Assembly: GCF_017566145.1 (NCBI RefSeq)
Contig: NZ_JABFCL010000009.1
Location: forward strand, 29,626 to 93,625
From: Bittarella massiliensis (ex Durand et al. 2017)
Lineage (GTDB): Bacteria > Bacillota > Clostridia > Oscillospirales > Ruminococcaceae
Direction: 5' to 3'
DNA: 64,000 bases
A program made the translations under genes and the position numbers. The notes under the pieces are model-generated. The model did not search any database and had not been told where the DNA came from. It saw only the letters and a program-made list of their open reading frames with translations. Below are positions 24,932 to 34,154 of this stretch, in pieces (positions within the stretch are counted from its first letter, which is position 1; each line of letters starts with the position of its first letter).

Positions 24932-26479
24932 ATGGGGGAGGACATCATCAAGCTGCAGGGAATCACCAAGGTGTTCCCCGGGGTGGTGGCCAACGACCAC
25001 ATCGACCTGTCTGTCCGCCGGGGGGAGATTCACTCCCTGGCGGGGGAGAACGGGGCGGGGAAATCCACCCTCATGGGAATCCTCTACGGGCTGCAACAGC
25101 CCGACGAGGGGAGCATCCTCCTGCGGGGGGAGGAGGTGCGCCTGGCATCGCCCAAAGACGCCATCCGCCACGGGTTGGGGATGGTGCACCAGCACTTCAT
25201 GCTCATCCCCAAATTCACCGTCACCCAGAACATCATCCTGGGGATGGAGGTGGGCAGCCGCCTTCGCATCGACTACCCCAGAGCGGAGGAGGAGATTCGC
25301 CAGCTCTCCCAGCGGTACGGCCTGGGCATCGACCCGACCGTCAGAGTCAGCGAGCTGTCGGTGACCATGCAACAGCGGGTAGAGATTCTTAAAATTCTCT
25401 ACCGCAAGGCGGAAATTCTCATCTTCGACGAACCCACCGCCGTTCTCACCCCTCAGGAGATCGACGAGTTTTGCGACATTCTCACCCGGTTGCGCGACAG
25501 CGGCAAGACCATCCTCTTCATCAGCCACAAGCTGGCTGAGGTGGAGAAAATTTCCGACCGGGTCACCGTCATCCGCCGGGGCAGGGTGGTGGGCACCCTG
25601 CCCATGGCCGAGACCAACCAGCAAGAGTTGGCCACCCTCATGGTGGGGCGGGAAGTCCGCCTGGGGGGAGGGGCGCGCCGCCAGGTGGAGGACAGCGGGG
25701 TACTGCTGGACATCCGCGGCGTCCACTATGTCAACCACCACGGGGTGGAGCGCATCAAGGGCGTCGACTTGCAGCTGCACCGGGGGGAGATCCTCGGGGT
25801 GGCCGGGGTGGACGGCAACGGCCAGGAGGAGCTGGAAAACCTCCTCTGCGGCAAGCGCAAACCCTCGGCCGGAACCATCTCTTTTCTCGGGCAGGACATC
25901 GCCGGAAAGAGCGTCAAGGAGATCAAGAAGATGGGGATGGGGGTCATCTTTGAGGACCGGCACAAGGATGGGCTGGTGCTGGACTTCTCGGTGCGGGAAA
26001 ACCTCATCCTGGGGTTTCAGGACCAGAGGCGGTTTTTAAAAGCCGGCGTCTTTCTGGACAAGAAAAAGGTAGAGGAGAACGCCCGCCGCCTGCAGGAGGA
26101 TTTCGACATCCGCTGCGGCAGTCTGGATGCGCCGGCGGGAAAACTCTCGGGGGGCAACCAGCAGAAGATCATCATCGCCCGGGAGATGAGCTCTGACCCG
26201 GAGATGGTGATGGCCATTCAGCCCACCCGCGGGCTGGACCTGGGGGCGGTCTCCTTTGTGCAGGACAAACTGGTGGAGGCCCGCAACCAGGGCAAAGGGG
26301 TCCTCCTCTTCTCCCTGGAGCTGGACGAGGTTTTGCAAGTCAGCGACCGCATTGCAGTCATCTTCAAGGGACAGATTGTCAAGGTGCTGAAAAACGAGGG
26401 CGTCACCAAAGAACAGCTGGGCGCCTACATGCTGGGCGTGGCCCAGGAGGAGGGATTGCATGAAGCCGCAAACGCTTGA
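24932..26479 (+). CDS. ABC importer ATPase, double-domain (NupO/YufO type)
   Basis: 515 residues with two ABC domains. The first has Walker A GENGAGKSTLMG (about 43) and Walker B ILIFDEPTAVLTP. The second has the degenerate A loop GVDGNGQEELENLLCGK, the signature LSGGNQQKIIIARE and a B region VMAIQPTRGLDLGA in which Asp-Glu is replaced by Gln-Pro. This asymmetry is normal for RbsA/YufO-type importers of sugars and nucleosides. It overlaps the first permease gene by 20 bases. Confidence 0.95.
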   Translation: MGEDIIKLQGITKVFPGVVANDHIDLSVRRGEIHSLAGENGAGKSTLMGILYGLQQPDEGSILLRGEEVRLASPKDAIRHGLGMVHQHFMLIPKFTVTQNIILGMEVGSRLRIDYPRAEEEIRQLSQRYGLGIDPTVRVSELSVTMQQRVEILKILYRKAEILIFDEPTAVLTPQEIDEFCDILTRLRDSGKTILFISHKLAEVEKISDRVTVIRRGRVVGTLPMAETNQQELATLMVGREVRLGGGARRQVEDSGVLLDIRGVHYVNHHGVERIKGVDLQLHRGEILGVAGVDGNGQEELENLLCGKRKPSAGTISFLGQDIAGKSVKEIKKMGMGVIFEDRHKDGLVLDFSVRENLILGFQDQRRFLKAGVFLDKKKVEENARRLQEDFDIRCGSLDAPAGKLSGGNQQKIIIAREMSSDPEMVMAIQPTRGLDLGAVSFVQDKLVEARNQGKGVLLFSLELDEVLQVSDRIAVIFKGQIVKVLKNEGVTKEQLGAYMLGVAQEEGLHEAANA

Positions 26480-27590
26480 GAGGGAGGGCGCGTCTCCCGC
26501 CCCGAAGCCACCCAGAAAGCGGCTGATCCCCCCACCTGAAAAACTGCGGGCCGCCGGGTTGGAGGCGGCCATCTCCCTGCTGGCCTTTGTCCTCTCCATC
26601 GTCACCGGGGGGATCATCCTCGCCATCTTGGGGGTCAACCCCTTTACCGCCTACGCCGCCCTCTTTCAGGGGGCCCTGGGCAGCCCCAGCGCCATCGGCG
26701 GCACCATCAACCGGATGATCCCCATCATCCTCGCCGGGCTGGCGGTGGCGGTGGGGCAGAAGGGCTCGGTCTTCAACATCGGCGTCGAGGGCCAACTCAT
26801 CGTCGGTGGCCTGCTGGGCTGTTTGGCGGGCATCTACATCCCCGCCCCGGCGGCGCTGCACCTGCCCATCTGCATGCTCGCCAGCATGCTGGGCGGGCTG
26901 CTCTGGGCCCTGATCCCCGCCTGGCTGCGGCTGAAAAAGAATGTGGGCGAGGTCTTCACCACCATCATGTTCAACTACGTGGCCAAATTCCTGCTTGGCT
27001 ACCTGGTGGTCAAGGTCTTTGTCAACGCCGGCGGCCAGCTCTCGGCCACCGAGAAAATTCGCGACTCCGCCCGGCTGCCTGCCCTGGTGGCCAAGCCCTA
27101 CAACATCAACGTGGGCATTTTGGTGGCGGTACTGGCGGTGGTTTTGGTGGCAATATTTATTCAAAAGACCCGTTGGGGCTACGAGATGCGGGCCACCGGA
27201 TACAACCGCGATGCCTCCAGCTCGGCCGGCATCAACGTGGGCCGCAACATGTTTTTAGCCCTTCTCCTCTCGGGGGCGCTGGCCGGCCTGGGCGGCTGCC
27301 TGGAGATCAACGGCACCGTCTTTCGGGTCTTTGAGAGCTACTCCCCGGGCTACGGGGCCACCGGCATCGCCGTGGCGCTGCTGGCCAAAAACAACCCGGT
27401 GGCGGTGCTCCTCACCGCCTTCCTCTTCGGCGCCATGCGCAACGGCGCGGCGCTGATGCAGATGAGCACCGGGGTCTCCTCTGAATTTGTCTCCATCGTC
27501 CAGGGGCTGATCATCATCTTTGTCTGTTCCGAAAATTTCATCCGCTACCTGCTGAAAAAAGCGCAGAAACGGGGTGTGAAGTATGCTTGA
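26460..27590 (+). CDS. ABC importer permease (NupP/YufP type)
   Basis: 376 residues. A Pro-rich cytoplasmic N-terminus is followed by about ten membrane helices of the branched-chain-amino-acid/ribose permease fold. The family signatures GSVFNIGVEGQLIVGG and ATGYNRDASSSAGINVGRN (cytoplasmic coupling region) are present. The start lies inside the ATPase gene, indicating translational coupling. It forms the transmembrane heterodimer with the next permease. Confidence 0.93.
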   Translation: MKPQTLEREGASPAPKPPRKRLIPPPEKLRAAGLEAAISLLAFVLSIVTGGIILAILGVNPFTAYAALFQGALGSPSAIGGTINRMIPIILAGLAVAVGQKGSVFNIGVEGQLIVGGLLGCLAGIYIPAPAALHLPICMLASMLGGLLWALIPAWLRLKKNVGEVFTTIMFNYVAKFLLGYLVVKVFVNAGGQLSATEKIRDSARLPALVAKPYNINVGILVAVLAVVLVAIFIQKTRWGYEMRATGYNRDASSSAGINVGRNMFLALLLSGALAGLGGCLEINGTVFRVFESYSPGYGATGIAVALLAKNNPVAVLLTAFLFGAMRNGAALMQMSTGVSSEFVSIVQGLIIIFVCSENFIRYLLKKAQKRGVKYA

Positions 27591-28512
27591 CGCCGTCTCT
27601 TATATCGTTCTGGCCACCATCCGCCTGGGCACCCCCATCGCCATCACCGCCGTCGGGGCCACTATCTCCGAGCGCACCGGGGTGGTCAACATCGGCCTCG
27701 AGGGCATTATGGGAATGGGGGCCTTCCTGGCGGTGCTGGGCTCTTACTGGACCGGAAACCCCTGGTTCGGCGTCCTTCTGGCCGTCCTCGTCGGCGTGGT
27801 CATCTCGGCCATCCACGGCTTTGTCTCCATCGTCTGCGGCGGGGCGCAGGGGGTCTCCTCCCAGGCGTTGGTGCTGCTGGCCACCGGCTTTTGCTCGGTG
27901 GGGTTGCAGGCCATCTTCCACCAAAAGGGGATGTCCCCCACCGTGAACACCATTGCCACCACCGAGTTTCTGCGCCCCATCCCCCTGGTGGGGAATGTCC
28001 TGGCCGACTTTTCCCCCATCGTCTACATCGGGGTGCTCCTTCTTCTGGGGGGCAACTTCCTCCTCTTCAAAACTCCCTTGGGGCTGCGGATGTGCGCCTG
28101 TGGCGAACACCCCCGGGCGGCTGAGACTGCCGGCATCAACGTGGGGGCCATGCGCTTCGCCGGCGTTCTCCTCTCCGGGGTGCTGGGGGGGCTGGCCGGT
28201 GCCTTCCTCTCTGTGGGGCAGATGAACCTGTTTCAAGAGGGGATGGTGGCCGGCCGGGGCTACCTGGCCCTGGGCGCGGTCATCATGGGCCGCTGGACCC
28301 CCACCGGGGCCTTTGCCGCGGCCATGTGCTTTGGCTTTTTTGACGCGGTGCAGCTCTACATTCAGATCATCCCCAACTCCCCCATCCCCCACGAGTTTGT
28401 GCAGATGATCCCCTATGTGGCCAGCATCATCGTTCTGGCCCTCACTATCAAGGGGGCCACCGGCCCCGCGGCCTCGGGCAAGCCCTACTCGAAGATTTCG
28501 GGCACCCGCTAG
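27583..28512 (+). CDS. ABC importer permease (NupQ/YufQ type)
   Basis: 309 residues with about eight to nine membrane helices. ERTGVVNIGLEGIMGMGAF near the N-terminus and ACGEHPRAAETAGINVGAM in the coupling loop mark the second permease of a BMP-type importer. It overlaps the first permease gene by 8 bases. Confidence 0.93.
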   Translation: MLDAVSYIVLATIRLGTPIAITAVGATISERTGVVNIGLEGIMGMGAFLAVLGSYWTGNPWFGVLLAVLVGVVISAIHGFVSIVCGGAQGVSSQALVLLATGFCSVGLQAIFHQKGMSPTVNTIATTEFLRPIPLVGNVLADFSPIVYIGVLLLLGGNFLLFKTPLGLRMCACGEHPRAAETAGINVGAMRFAGVLLSGVLGGLAGAFLSVGQMNLFQEGMVAGRGYLALGAVIMGRWTPTGAFAAAMCFGFFDAVQLYIQIIPNSPIPHEFVQMIPYVASIIVLALTIKGATGPAASGKPYSKISGTR

Positions 28513-28532
28513 AAAAGGGAGAGAAAAATCAA

Positions 28533-29201
28533 ATGGGCATCCTCACCGCGACTCTGGCCTGCGCCGACTGGCTCCACCTGGGCGACGACCTGCGCGCCCT
28601 GGAGCGGGGCGGCTGCGACTGGTACCACCTGGACGTCATGGACGGGCACTACGTCCCAAACCTCTGCCTCAACTTTGACCTCATCCGGGCGGTTCGCGCC
28701 GCCTCGCCCCTGCCGGTGGACTGCCACCTGATGGTGGAAAACCCGGGGGACTACCTTCCCCAGCTGGCCCAAAACCGGGTGGAGCGGGCGGCCTTTCACC
28801 TGGGCTGCCCGGTGGACGCCGCCGCCCTCTTAAAGGCATTGCGCCGGGCGGGGATCGCCCCCGGCCTGGCCCTGAACCCCGACGAGCCGGTGGAGGCCCT
28901 GCGCCCCTATCTGGACCTCTGCGACTGGGTGCTCCTGATGGGGGTAAAACCCGGTTTTTCAGGGCAGGCGTTTCTCCCCGGCACGGTGGAGCGGGTGGGC
29001 CGACTGAATGCCCTACGCCGCGACCTGGGCCGCCCCCTTCTCATCGAGGTGGACGGGGGCATCGGCCCGGAAAACGGCCGCGCCTGCGCCGATGCCGGGG
29101 CCGACGCCCTGGTGGCTGGGGCCTTTGCAGTCTTTTCCCAGCCCGACGGCGTCGAGGCCGCCTGCCGCCGCTTTCGCGCGGCGGTCTTTCCCGGCGCTTA
29201 G
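28533..29201 (+). CDS. Ribulose-phosphate 3-epimerase-like enzyme
   Basis: 222 residues, TIM barrel. Metal and catalytic residues are in WYHLDVMDGHYVPN (His, Asp), DCHLMVENP (His) and IEVDGGIGPEN (Asp). The phosphate-loop motif is MGVKPGFSGQAF; housekeeping Rpe usually has VNPGFGGQ, and the N-terminal Ser of PSILSAD is Thr. This looks like a paralogue for another ketose phosphate (pentulose or hexulose 3-epimerase). It is the last gene of the importer operon, 20 bases behind the permease. Confidence 0.88.
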   Translation: MGILTATLACADWLHLGDDLRALERGGCDWYHLDVMDGHYVPNLCLNFDLIRAVRAASPLPVDCHLMVENPGDYLPQLAQNRVERAAFHLGCPVDAAALLKALRRAGIAPGLALNPDEPVEALRPYLDLCDWVLLMGVKPGFSGQAFLPGTVERVGRLNALRRDLGRPLLIEVDGGIGPENGRACADAGADALVAGAFAVFSQPDGVEAACRRFRAAVFPGA

Positions 29202-29267
29202 CCACGCCGGCGGGAGGAGGGGACGCCACCCCCTCTTCCCGCCGGACAGACAATCTCCTCTTCATTT

Positions 29268-29301
29268 CAAAAGGGCGCCGGTGTATCCGGCGCCCTTTTG
29301 G
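29268..29301 (+). terminator. Terminator of the nucleoside-importer operon
   Basis: A perfect 14-bp stem (29268-29281 with 29287-29300) with a 5-base loop and T residues at the 3' edge of the stem. Confidence 0.75.
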
Positions 29302-29656
29302 AGCGCCTGCAGGGGGCCTCTCCGGGGACGCCGATTTCCGGCGGCTCGGGGAAGGGAAAGGAAATACGACGCGGCGGGCGGCCCGGCGCTGCCAAGGGGA
29401 GGGAAGGGGAGAGCGCCGGCAGCCGGCACGCCGAAGAGAGGCCCAAGCGGGAAAAGGGCGGCCTGCGCCGGCGATGGCGGGCGGCGGGGAGGGCGATTGC
29501 CCCGTCTCTTTATGACAGACAGCCCTAAAAACGGTTGAAGATTTTATGAATTTATTGCCGCTCCTTTGGAGCGAAGGAGGCGCTACCCACCCTGACGCCC
29601 TGCTGCGACGGGGTTTGTTCCTCCCAAATGGCGATTTTACCCCGTTTTTTCGCCGA
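29302..29656. other. Intergenic stretch, no gene seen
   Basis: About 355 bases of GC-rich, then more AT-rich, sequence before the dlt promoter. The short ORFs are Arg/Gly-rich, lack ribosome binding sites and resemble nothing known to me. Confidence 0.45.
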
Positions 29657-29685
29657 TTGACAGGAATCGTTCGCCACCCTATAAT
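29657..29685 (+). promoter_or_regulatory. Consensus promoter of the dlt operon
   Basis: TTGACA-N17-TATAAT (29657-29662 and 29680-29685), a perfect sigma-A consensus with optimal spacing. Transcription would start near 29692, about 100 bases before dltA. Confidence 0.85.
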
Positions 29686-29701
29686 AAGAAACAGCATCTA
29701 G

Positions 29702-29728
29702 AAAAACAGCGGTATCTCCGCTGTTTTT
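29702..29728 (+). terminator. Leader terminator (possible attenuator) before dltA
   Basis: A perfect 11-bp stem (29702-29712 with 29718-29728) with a 5-base loop and a T5 end lies only about 10 bases into the predicted dlt leader. It could be an attenuator that normally stops a transcript of about 37 bases. No alternative antiterminator pairing was obvious. Confidence 0.65.
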
Positions 29729-29793
29729 CTGCGTTTTCAGGCTCTGCAATCGCTTGATAGCCAATTGCGGGGCCCAGGGAAGGGGAATCGCCG

Positions 29794-31314
29794 ATGAATT
29801 TGTTGGACGCCATCGCCAGTCACGCCGCCGCCCGGCCGGACGCTCTGGCCTACCGCTCTCCCCAAGGGGAGTTGACCTATCGCCAGCTGTGGGAGGGGGC
29901 GGGCCGCCTGGCCGCCGCCCTGGATCGCCGCCTGGGGGAAAACCGCTCCCCCCTGGTGGTCTACGGGCACAAGAGTCCCCTGGTGCCCCTGTGCTTTTTG
30001 GCCTGTGCCCGCTCGGGCCGGGGCTACTGCCCGGTGGACACCTCCCTCCCCCCCGCGCGGGTAGCCAGCACCGTCGAGGCGGCCGACCCGCCGCTGGTGC
30101 TGGCCGTCGAGCCGCTGGCCGATCCCTGTGGGCGCCCGGTGCTCGCCGCCGCCGAACTGGCCGCCCTGGCCGAAGGGGGAGAGGCTCCAACCGCTCTCCG
30201 CCCGGTGGCGGGGGAGGACCTCTTTTACATCCTCTTCACCTCCGGCAGCACCGGCACCCCCAAGGGGGTGCAGATCACCGCCGACTGCCTGGATCGCTTC
30301 CTGGACTGGTCCTCCCGGTTGGGGGAGGGATTCCCGGCAGGGGCGCCCCGGGTCTTTCTCAACCAGGCCCCCTTCTCCTTTGACCTGTCGGTGATGGACC
30401 TCTACACTGCCTTTTTTACCGGCGGCACCCTCTGGACGCTGCCCAAAGAGGTACAGCAGGACGCGGCGGCCCTCTTCTCCTCCCTGGAGCGGTCGGGGGC
30501 CCAGGTCTGGGTCTCCACCCCCTCCTTTGCCGAGGTCTGCCTGGCCGACAGGCGCTTTGACAGCGCCTTGCTGCCCGAGATGAAACTCTTTCTCTTCTGC
30601 GGGGAGACGCTGCAAAACGCCACCGCCCAAAAGCTGCACAGCCGCTTTCCCGGGGCCAAGGTCGTCAACACCTACGGCCCCACCGAGTCCACCGTGGCCG
30701 TCACCCAGGTGGAGATCACCCCCTCCCTGGCGGCGGCCAACGAGCCCCTGCCGGTGGGGGCTCCCAAGCCGGGCACCTGGCTCTTTATCACCGGCCCGGA
30801 GGGGGAGGACCTGCCGGAGGGGGAGCGAGGGGAGATCGTCATCGTGGGGGACACGGTGAGCAGCGGCTATTTCGGCCGCCCCGACCTGACCGCGCGCACC
30901 TTCGGCACCCGGCGGGTGGCGGGGGCCGAGCACCGCCTCTACCGCACCGGGGACAAAGGATACCTGCGGGGCGGGCAGTTGTACTACTGCGGCCGGCTGG
31001 ACCTGCAGATCAAGCTGCACGGCTACCGCATCGAGTTGGAGGACATCGAGCAGAACATCTGCCGGTTGCCGGGCGTTCGGGGGGCGGTGGTGCTGCCCCA
31101 GGAGCGGGATGGCACCGTCCGCAGCCTGACGGCCTACGTGGCGGCCGACTGGCCGGGGGAGCGGGACTTTGCCGCCTCGCAGCGGGCCAGGGGGGAGCTT
31201 GGACGGTTTCTCCCCGCCTACATGATCCCCAAGAAGTTCGTCTTTCTGGACGCCCTTCCCATGACCGCCAACGGCAAGGTGGACCGCAAGGCGCTGGGAG
31301 GGTTGGCAAGGTGA
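29794..31314 (+). CDS. dltA: D-alanine--D-alanyl carrier protein ligase
   Basis: 506 residues, adenylate-forming enzyme. It activates D-alanine with ATP and loads it on DltC for D-alanylation of teichoic acids. Motifs are the P-loop ILFTSGSTGTPKGVQIT (about 146), NTYGPTESTVAVTQ, the ATP-binding YRTGDKGYL, GRLDLQIKLHGYRIELEDIE and the C-terminal catalytic Lys in TANGKVDRKAL. It is the first gene of the dlt operon and overlaps dltB by 4 bases. Confidence 0.96.
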   Translation: MNLLDAIASHAAARPDALAYRSPQGELTYRQLWEGAGRLAAALDRRLGENRSPLVVYGHKSPLVPLCFLACARSGRGYCPVDTSLPPARVASTVEAADPPLVLAVEPLADPCGRPVLAAAELAALAEGGEAPTALRPVAGEDLFYILFTSGSTGTPKGVQITADCLDRFLDWSSRLGEGFPAGAPRVFLNQAPFSFDLSVMDLYTAFFTGGTLWTLPKEVQQDAAALFSSLERSGAQVWVSTPSFAEVCLADRRFDSALLPEMKLFLFCGETLQNATAQKLHSRFPGAKVVNTYGPTESTVAVTQVEITPSLAAANEPLPVGAPKPGTWLFITGPEGEDLPEGERGEIVIVGDTVSSGYFGRPDLTARTFGTRRVAGAEHRLYRTGDKGYLRGGQLYYCGRLDLQIKLHGYRIELEDIEQNICRLPGVRGAVVLPQERDGTVRSLTAYVAADWPGERDFAASQRARGELGRFLPAYMIPKKFVFLDALPMTANGKVDRKALGGLAR

Positions 31315-32486
31315 GTTTTTACGGCGACCTGCGCTTTTTCTTGGTGCTGGCGGCGGCCCTGGTGCCGGCAGCGGTATTGGGACTGCGGGAAAAATCCCTC
31401 AGGGGGTACGGCTTCGCCCTCTCGCTGCTCTTTCTCTGGCTGGTGTACGGCAGGGAGCCGGCGCAGCTGCTCTGGCTGGCGGGCTTTTACCTGTTGGAAC
31501 TGCACGCGGTCAAGGGCTACCTGCTGCTGCGCCGCAAGTTCGGCCGCAACAGCGTGATCTACGGCCACTTTGTGGCCCTGGCCTTGGCGCCCCTTCTGCT
31601 CTACAAGTTCTCCGGCCTCTTTGGCAAGGGCATTTTCGGCTTTCTGGGCATCAGCTATCTGAGTTTTAAGGTGCTGCAGGTCATCATTGAGATCTACGAC
31701 GGGGTCATCAAGGAGATGGGGGGACTGGAGCTCTCCAGCTTCCTCCTCTTCTTCCCGACCATCAGTTCGGGCCCCATCGACCGCAGCCGCCGCTTTCTGG
31801 CGGACTGGCACACCGTCTATCCCCGGGCGGAGTACCGCAAACTGCTGGGAACGGGGCTGCAAAAGATCGCCCTGGGCCTCTTTTACAAGTACGCCCTCTC
31901 CCAGCTGTTTTACCAGGTGATGGGCCGCTTTGCCCACCGCTACCGCCCCCTGCCGCTGGCCGGGTACGGGTACAGCTACGGCTTCTACCTCTTTTTTGAC
32001 TTTGCCGGTTACAGCCTGATGGCCATTGGGGTCAGCTATATCCTGGGCATCCGCACCCCGGAAAACTTCGACAAGCCTTTCTTGAGCGTGGACATGAAGG
32101 ACTTTTGGAACCGCTGGCACATCACCCTCTCCCACTGGTTCCGGGACTTCCTTTTCTCCCGCTTTATGATGAACGCCATTCGCAAAAAGTGGTTTTCCAG
32201 CCGCCTGAACGGGGCGGCGGCCGGGCTGGTTGTGAACATGTTGGTGATGGGCCTCTGGCACGGGTTCACCGGCTGCTATATCGCCTACGGCCTCTATCAC
32301 GGGGCGCTGTTGGCCCTCACCGAAATCTACCAGAAAAAGTCGGTCTTTTATAAGAGAAACCGGGACAAGGGCTGGTACAGGGCCCTCTCCTGGTTTGTCA
32401 CCCTGCAGCTGGTGATGGTGGGATTTCTCATCTTCTCGGGAGCCATGGCGGAGGCGGGAAGGGCCGTGTTGGCAAAACTCATCTGA
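31311..32486 (+). CDS. dltB: D-alanyl transfer protein DltB (MBOAT family)
   Basis: 391 residues with about eleven membrane helices. DltB is the membrane-bound O-acyltransferase that passes D-alanine across the membrane. NRWHITLSHWFRDFLF and the invariant MBOAT His in MGLWHG (about 317) are present. The GTG start overlaps the dltA stop. Confidence 0.95.
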   Translation: MSFYGDLRFFLVLAAALVPAAVLGLREKSLRGYGFALSLLFLWLVYGREPAQLLWLAGFYLLELHAVKGYLLLRRKFGRNSVIYGHFVALALAPLLLYKFSGLFGKGIFGFLGISYLSFKVLQVIIEIYDGVIKEMGGLELSSFLLFFPTISSGPIDRSRRFLADWHTVYPRAEYRKLLGTGLQKIALGLFYKYALSQLFYQVMGRFAHRYRPLPLAGYGYSYGFYLFFDFAGYSLMAIGVSYILGIRTPENFDKPFLSVDMKDFWNRWHITLSHWFRDFLFSRFMMNAIRKKWFSSRLNGAAAGLVVNMLVMGLWHGFTGCYIAYGLYHGALLALTEIYQKKSVFYKRNRDKGWYRALSWFVTLQLVMVGFLIFSGAMAEAGRAVLAKLI

Positions 32487-32548
32487 CCCTCAAGGAACAG
32501 ACTGCATATCGCGCCGCCGGGGCGGCCATATAGAAAGGAGCAACTGCA

Positions 32549-32788
32549 ATGGAAGAAAAGATTTTGGAGATGTTGGTGGAACTCTGCGACGATGAGGTGG
32601 TGCGGGAGGACCTGGACGTGGAGCTCTTTGCGACCGGCCTCATCGACTCCCTGGGTTTTACCGAGCTGCTGGTGGACATTGAGGACCGGTTTGGAGTCGT
32701 CATCTCCCCCTCTGAGCTGGAGCGGGAAGAGATGAATACCCCCCGCAAGCTCATCTCCCTCATCGCCCAGAGGAGCGAGCAGGCGTGA
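32549..32788 (+). CDS. dltC: D-alanyl carrier protein
   Basis: 79 residues. The phosphopantetheine attachment site is Ser34 in GLIDSLGF. It carries D-alanine as a thioester from DltA to DltB. AAAGGAGC precedes the ATG. It overlaps dltD by 4 bases. Confidence 0.95.
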   Translation: MEEKILEMLVELCDDEVVREDLDVELFATGLIDSLGFTELLVDIEDRFGVVISPSELEREEMNTPRKLISLIAQRSEQA

Positions 32789-33993
32789 AGAGGGCGGCCG
32801 CCGCCCTGCTGGCCCTGGCGCTGGCTTTGGGCTGCATCTGGGGGTCGGGGCGCTACTTCCGCGGGCAGCTGGAGGGCGACTTGCAGCGCCAGCTCATCTA
32901 CGACACCAGCTTGGAGAAAAATTACTCGCCAAACGCCTTTTCCGCCCTTCGGGACGAGCGCAGCATTTTGGTGCTGGGCTCGTCGGAGCTGACGCTGCAC
33001 GAGGAGAGCACCCACCCCCAACTGGTGTTTGGCAGCGGCAACTCCGACTTCAACACGGTGCTGTTGGGGGTGCCGGGAACCCAGAGTCTCAACCAGGCCA
33101 TCAACCTGGCGGCCCTGTCGGATCAGATGGCCAACAAAAAGGCGGTCTTTATCCTCTCCCCCCAGTGGTTTTATAAGCAGGGGGTCTATCCCGAGACCTT
33201 TGCCAGCCGGTTTTACCCCCAGATGTTTGACGCCTTTATGAAAAACGAGCGGGTGACAGACGAGACCAAGAAAAAGATTTTGCGCCGGTGCAAGGAGCTC
33301 CTCGTCAAGGACCCCGCGCGCAAAGAGCAGGTGGAGACCTACGAGAAGATCTACCTCACCGGGGATCTCAACCCCCTGGACTATTTGCAGCTGGGGGTGG
33401 GAAACCTCTTTTCGGGGCTGCAGTCGGACTACAATGTCTGGCGCACCCAGACCTATCCCCACCAACAGGCGGAGCACCGCTACACCCCCTTTATCGCGTC
33501 GGTCAAGCCCAGCGAGACGACGGTTCACGCCGGGGAGATCGATTGGGAAGCCCTGCGCCAGCAGGGGGAGGAGCAGGGGAAGGAGCTGTGCACCAACAAC
33601 GCCTTTTATATGGAGGACGGGTACTACCAGCAGCTGATTCGCGCCCGGGGCTACACTGCCCGCAACTCAGAGCGGGACTCCAGCTTCAAGGTGTCCCCGG
33701 AATACGACGACCTGTGGCTGTTCTTGCAGGTGGCCAAGGAGCTGGGGATTGAGATTTTGCTGGTGAGCGTGCCGGTCAACGGCTACTGGTACGACTACAC
33801 CGGCTTTCCCCAGGAGGACAGAAAACAGTACTACCAGAACATCCGCAACATTGCCGAGCAAAACGGGGTGCAGCTGGCCGACTACTCGGATCGGGAATAC
33901 GAGCCCTATTTTTTGCGGGACATTATGCACCTGGGCTGGAAGGGATGGGCGTATTTAGATGAACAGATTTACCGGTTTTATCAGGCGGATTAA
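32785..33993 (+). CDS. dltD: D-alanyl-lipoteichoic acid biosynthesis protein DltD
   Basis: 402 residues. One N-terminal membrane anchor is followed by an extracytoplasmic SGNH-like hydrolase domain: LVLGSSEL with the catalytic Ser near the N-terminus and DIMHLGWKGW with Asp and His near the C-terminus. DltD acts outside the membrane in D-alanyl transfer to teichoic acid. The GTG start overlaps the dltC stop. Confidence 0.94.
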   Translation: MKRAAAALLALALALGCIWGSGRYFRGQLEGDLQRQLIYDTSLEKNYSPNAFSALRDERSILVLGSSELTLHEESTHPQLVFGSGNSDFNTVLLGVPGTQSLNQAINLAALSDQMANKKAVFILSPQWFYKQGVYPETFASRFYPQMFDAFMKNERVTDETKKKILRRCKELLVKDPARKEQVETYEKIYLTGDLNPLDYLQLGVGNLFSGLQSDYNVWRTQTYPHQQAEHRYTPFIASVKPSETTVHAGEIDWEALRQQGEEQGKELCTNNAFYMEDGYYQQLIRARGYTARNSERDSSFKVSPEYDDLWLFLQVAKELGIEILLVSVPVNGYWYDYTGFPQEDRKQYYQNIRNIAEQNGVQLADYSDREYEPYFLRDIMHLGWKGWAYLDEQIYRFYQAD

Positions 33994-34120
33994 GGGCAAC
34001 CCCTGGCTCTCCTTCCTGGGGTGGACGGCCTTTTTCTTCCTCCTCTTTATAGGCATCTACATCGGGCTTCTCTGCACCGATTTCTCCACTGCCCCCCAGT
34101 TTCTCTACAACCAATTTTAG
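33959..34120 (+). CDS. dltX: DltX-like small membrane protein
   Basis: 53 residues, too short for usual ORF cut-offs. A basic N-terminus (RFTGFIRRIKGN) is followed by one hydrophobic helix (about 17-38) and the C-terminus FLYNQF. DltX proteins are about 50-residue single-helix proteins ending in a conserved F-[IL]-Y-N-x-F motif that contacts DltB. It starts 35 bases inside the end of dltD, indicating coupling. DltX is usually at the 5' end of dlt operons; here it is last. Confidence 0.8.
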   Translation: MNRFTGFIRRIKGNPWLSFLGWTAFFFLLFIGIYIGLLCTDFSTAPQFLYNQF

Positions 34121-34154
34121 AGGGGGGCTTCGCCCTCTGGGACATTCGCCCGAT

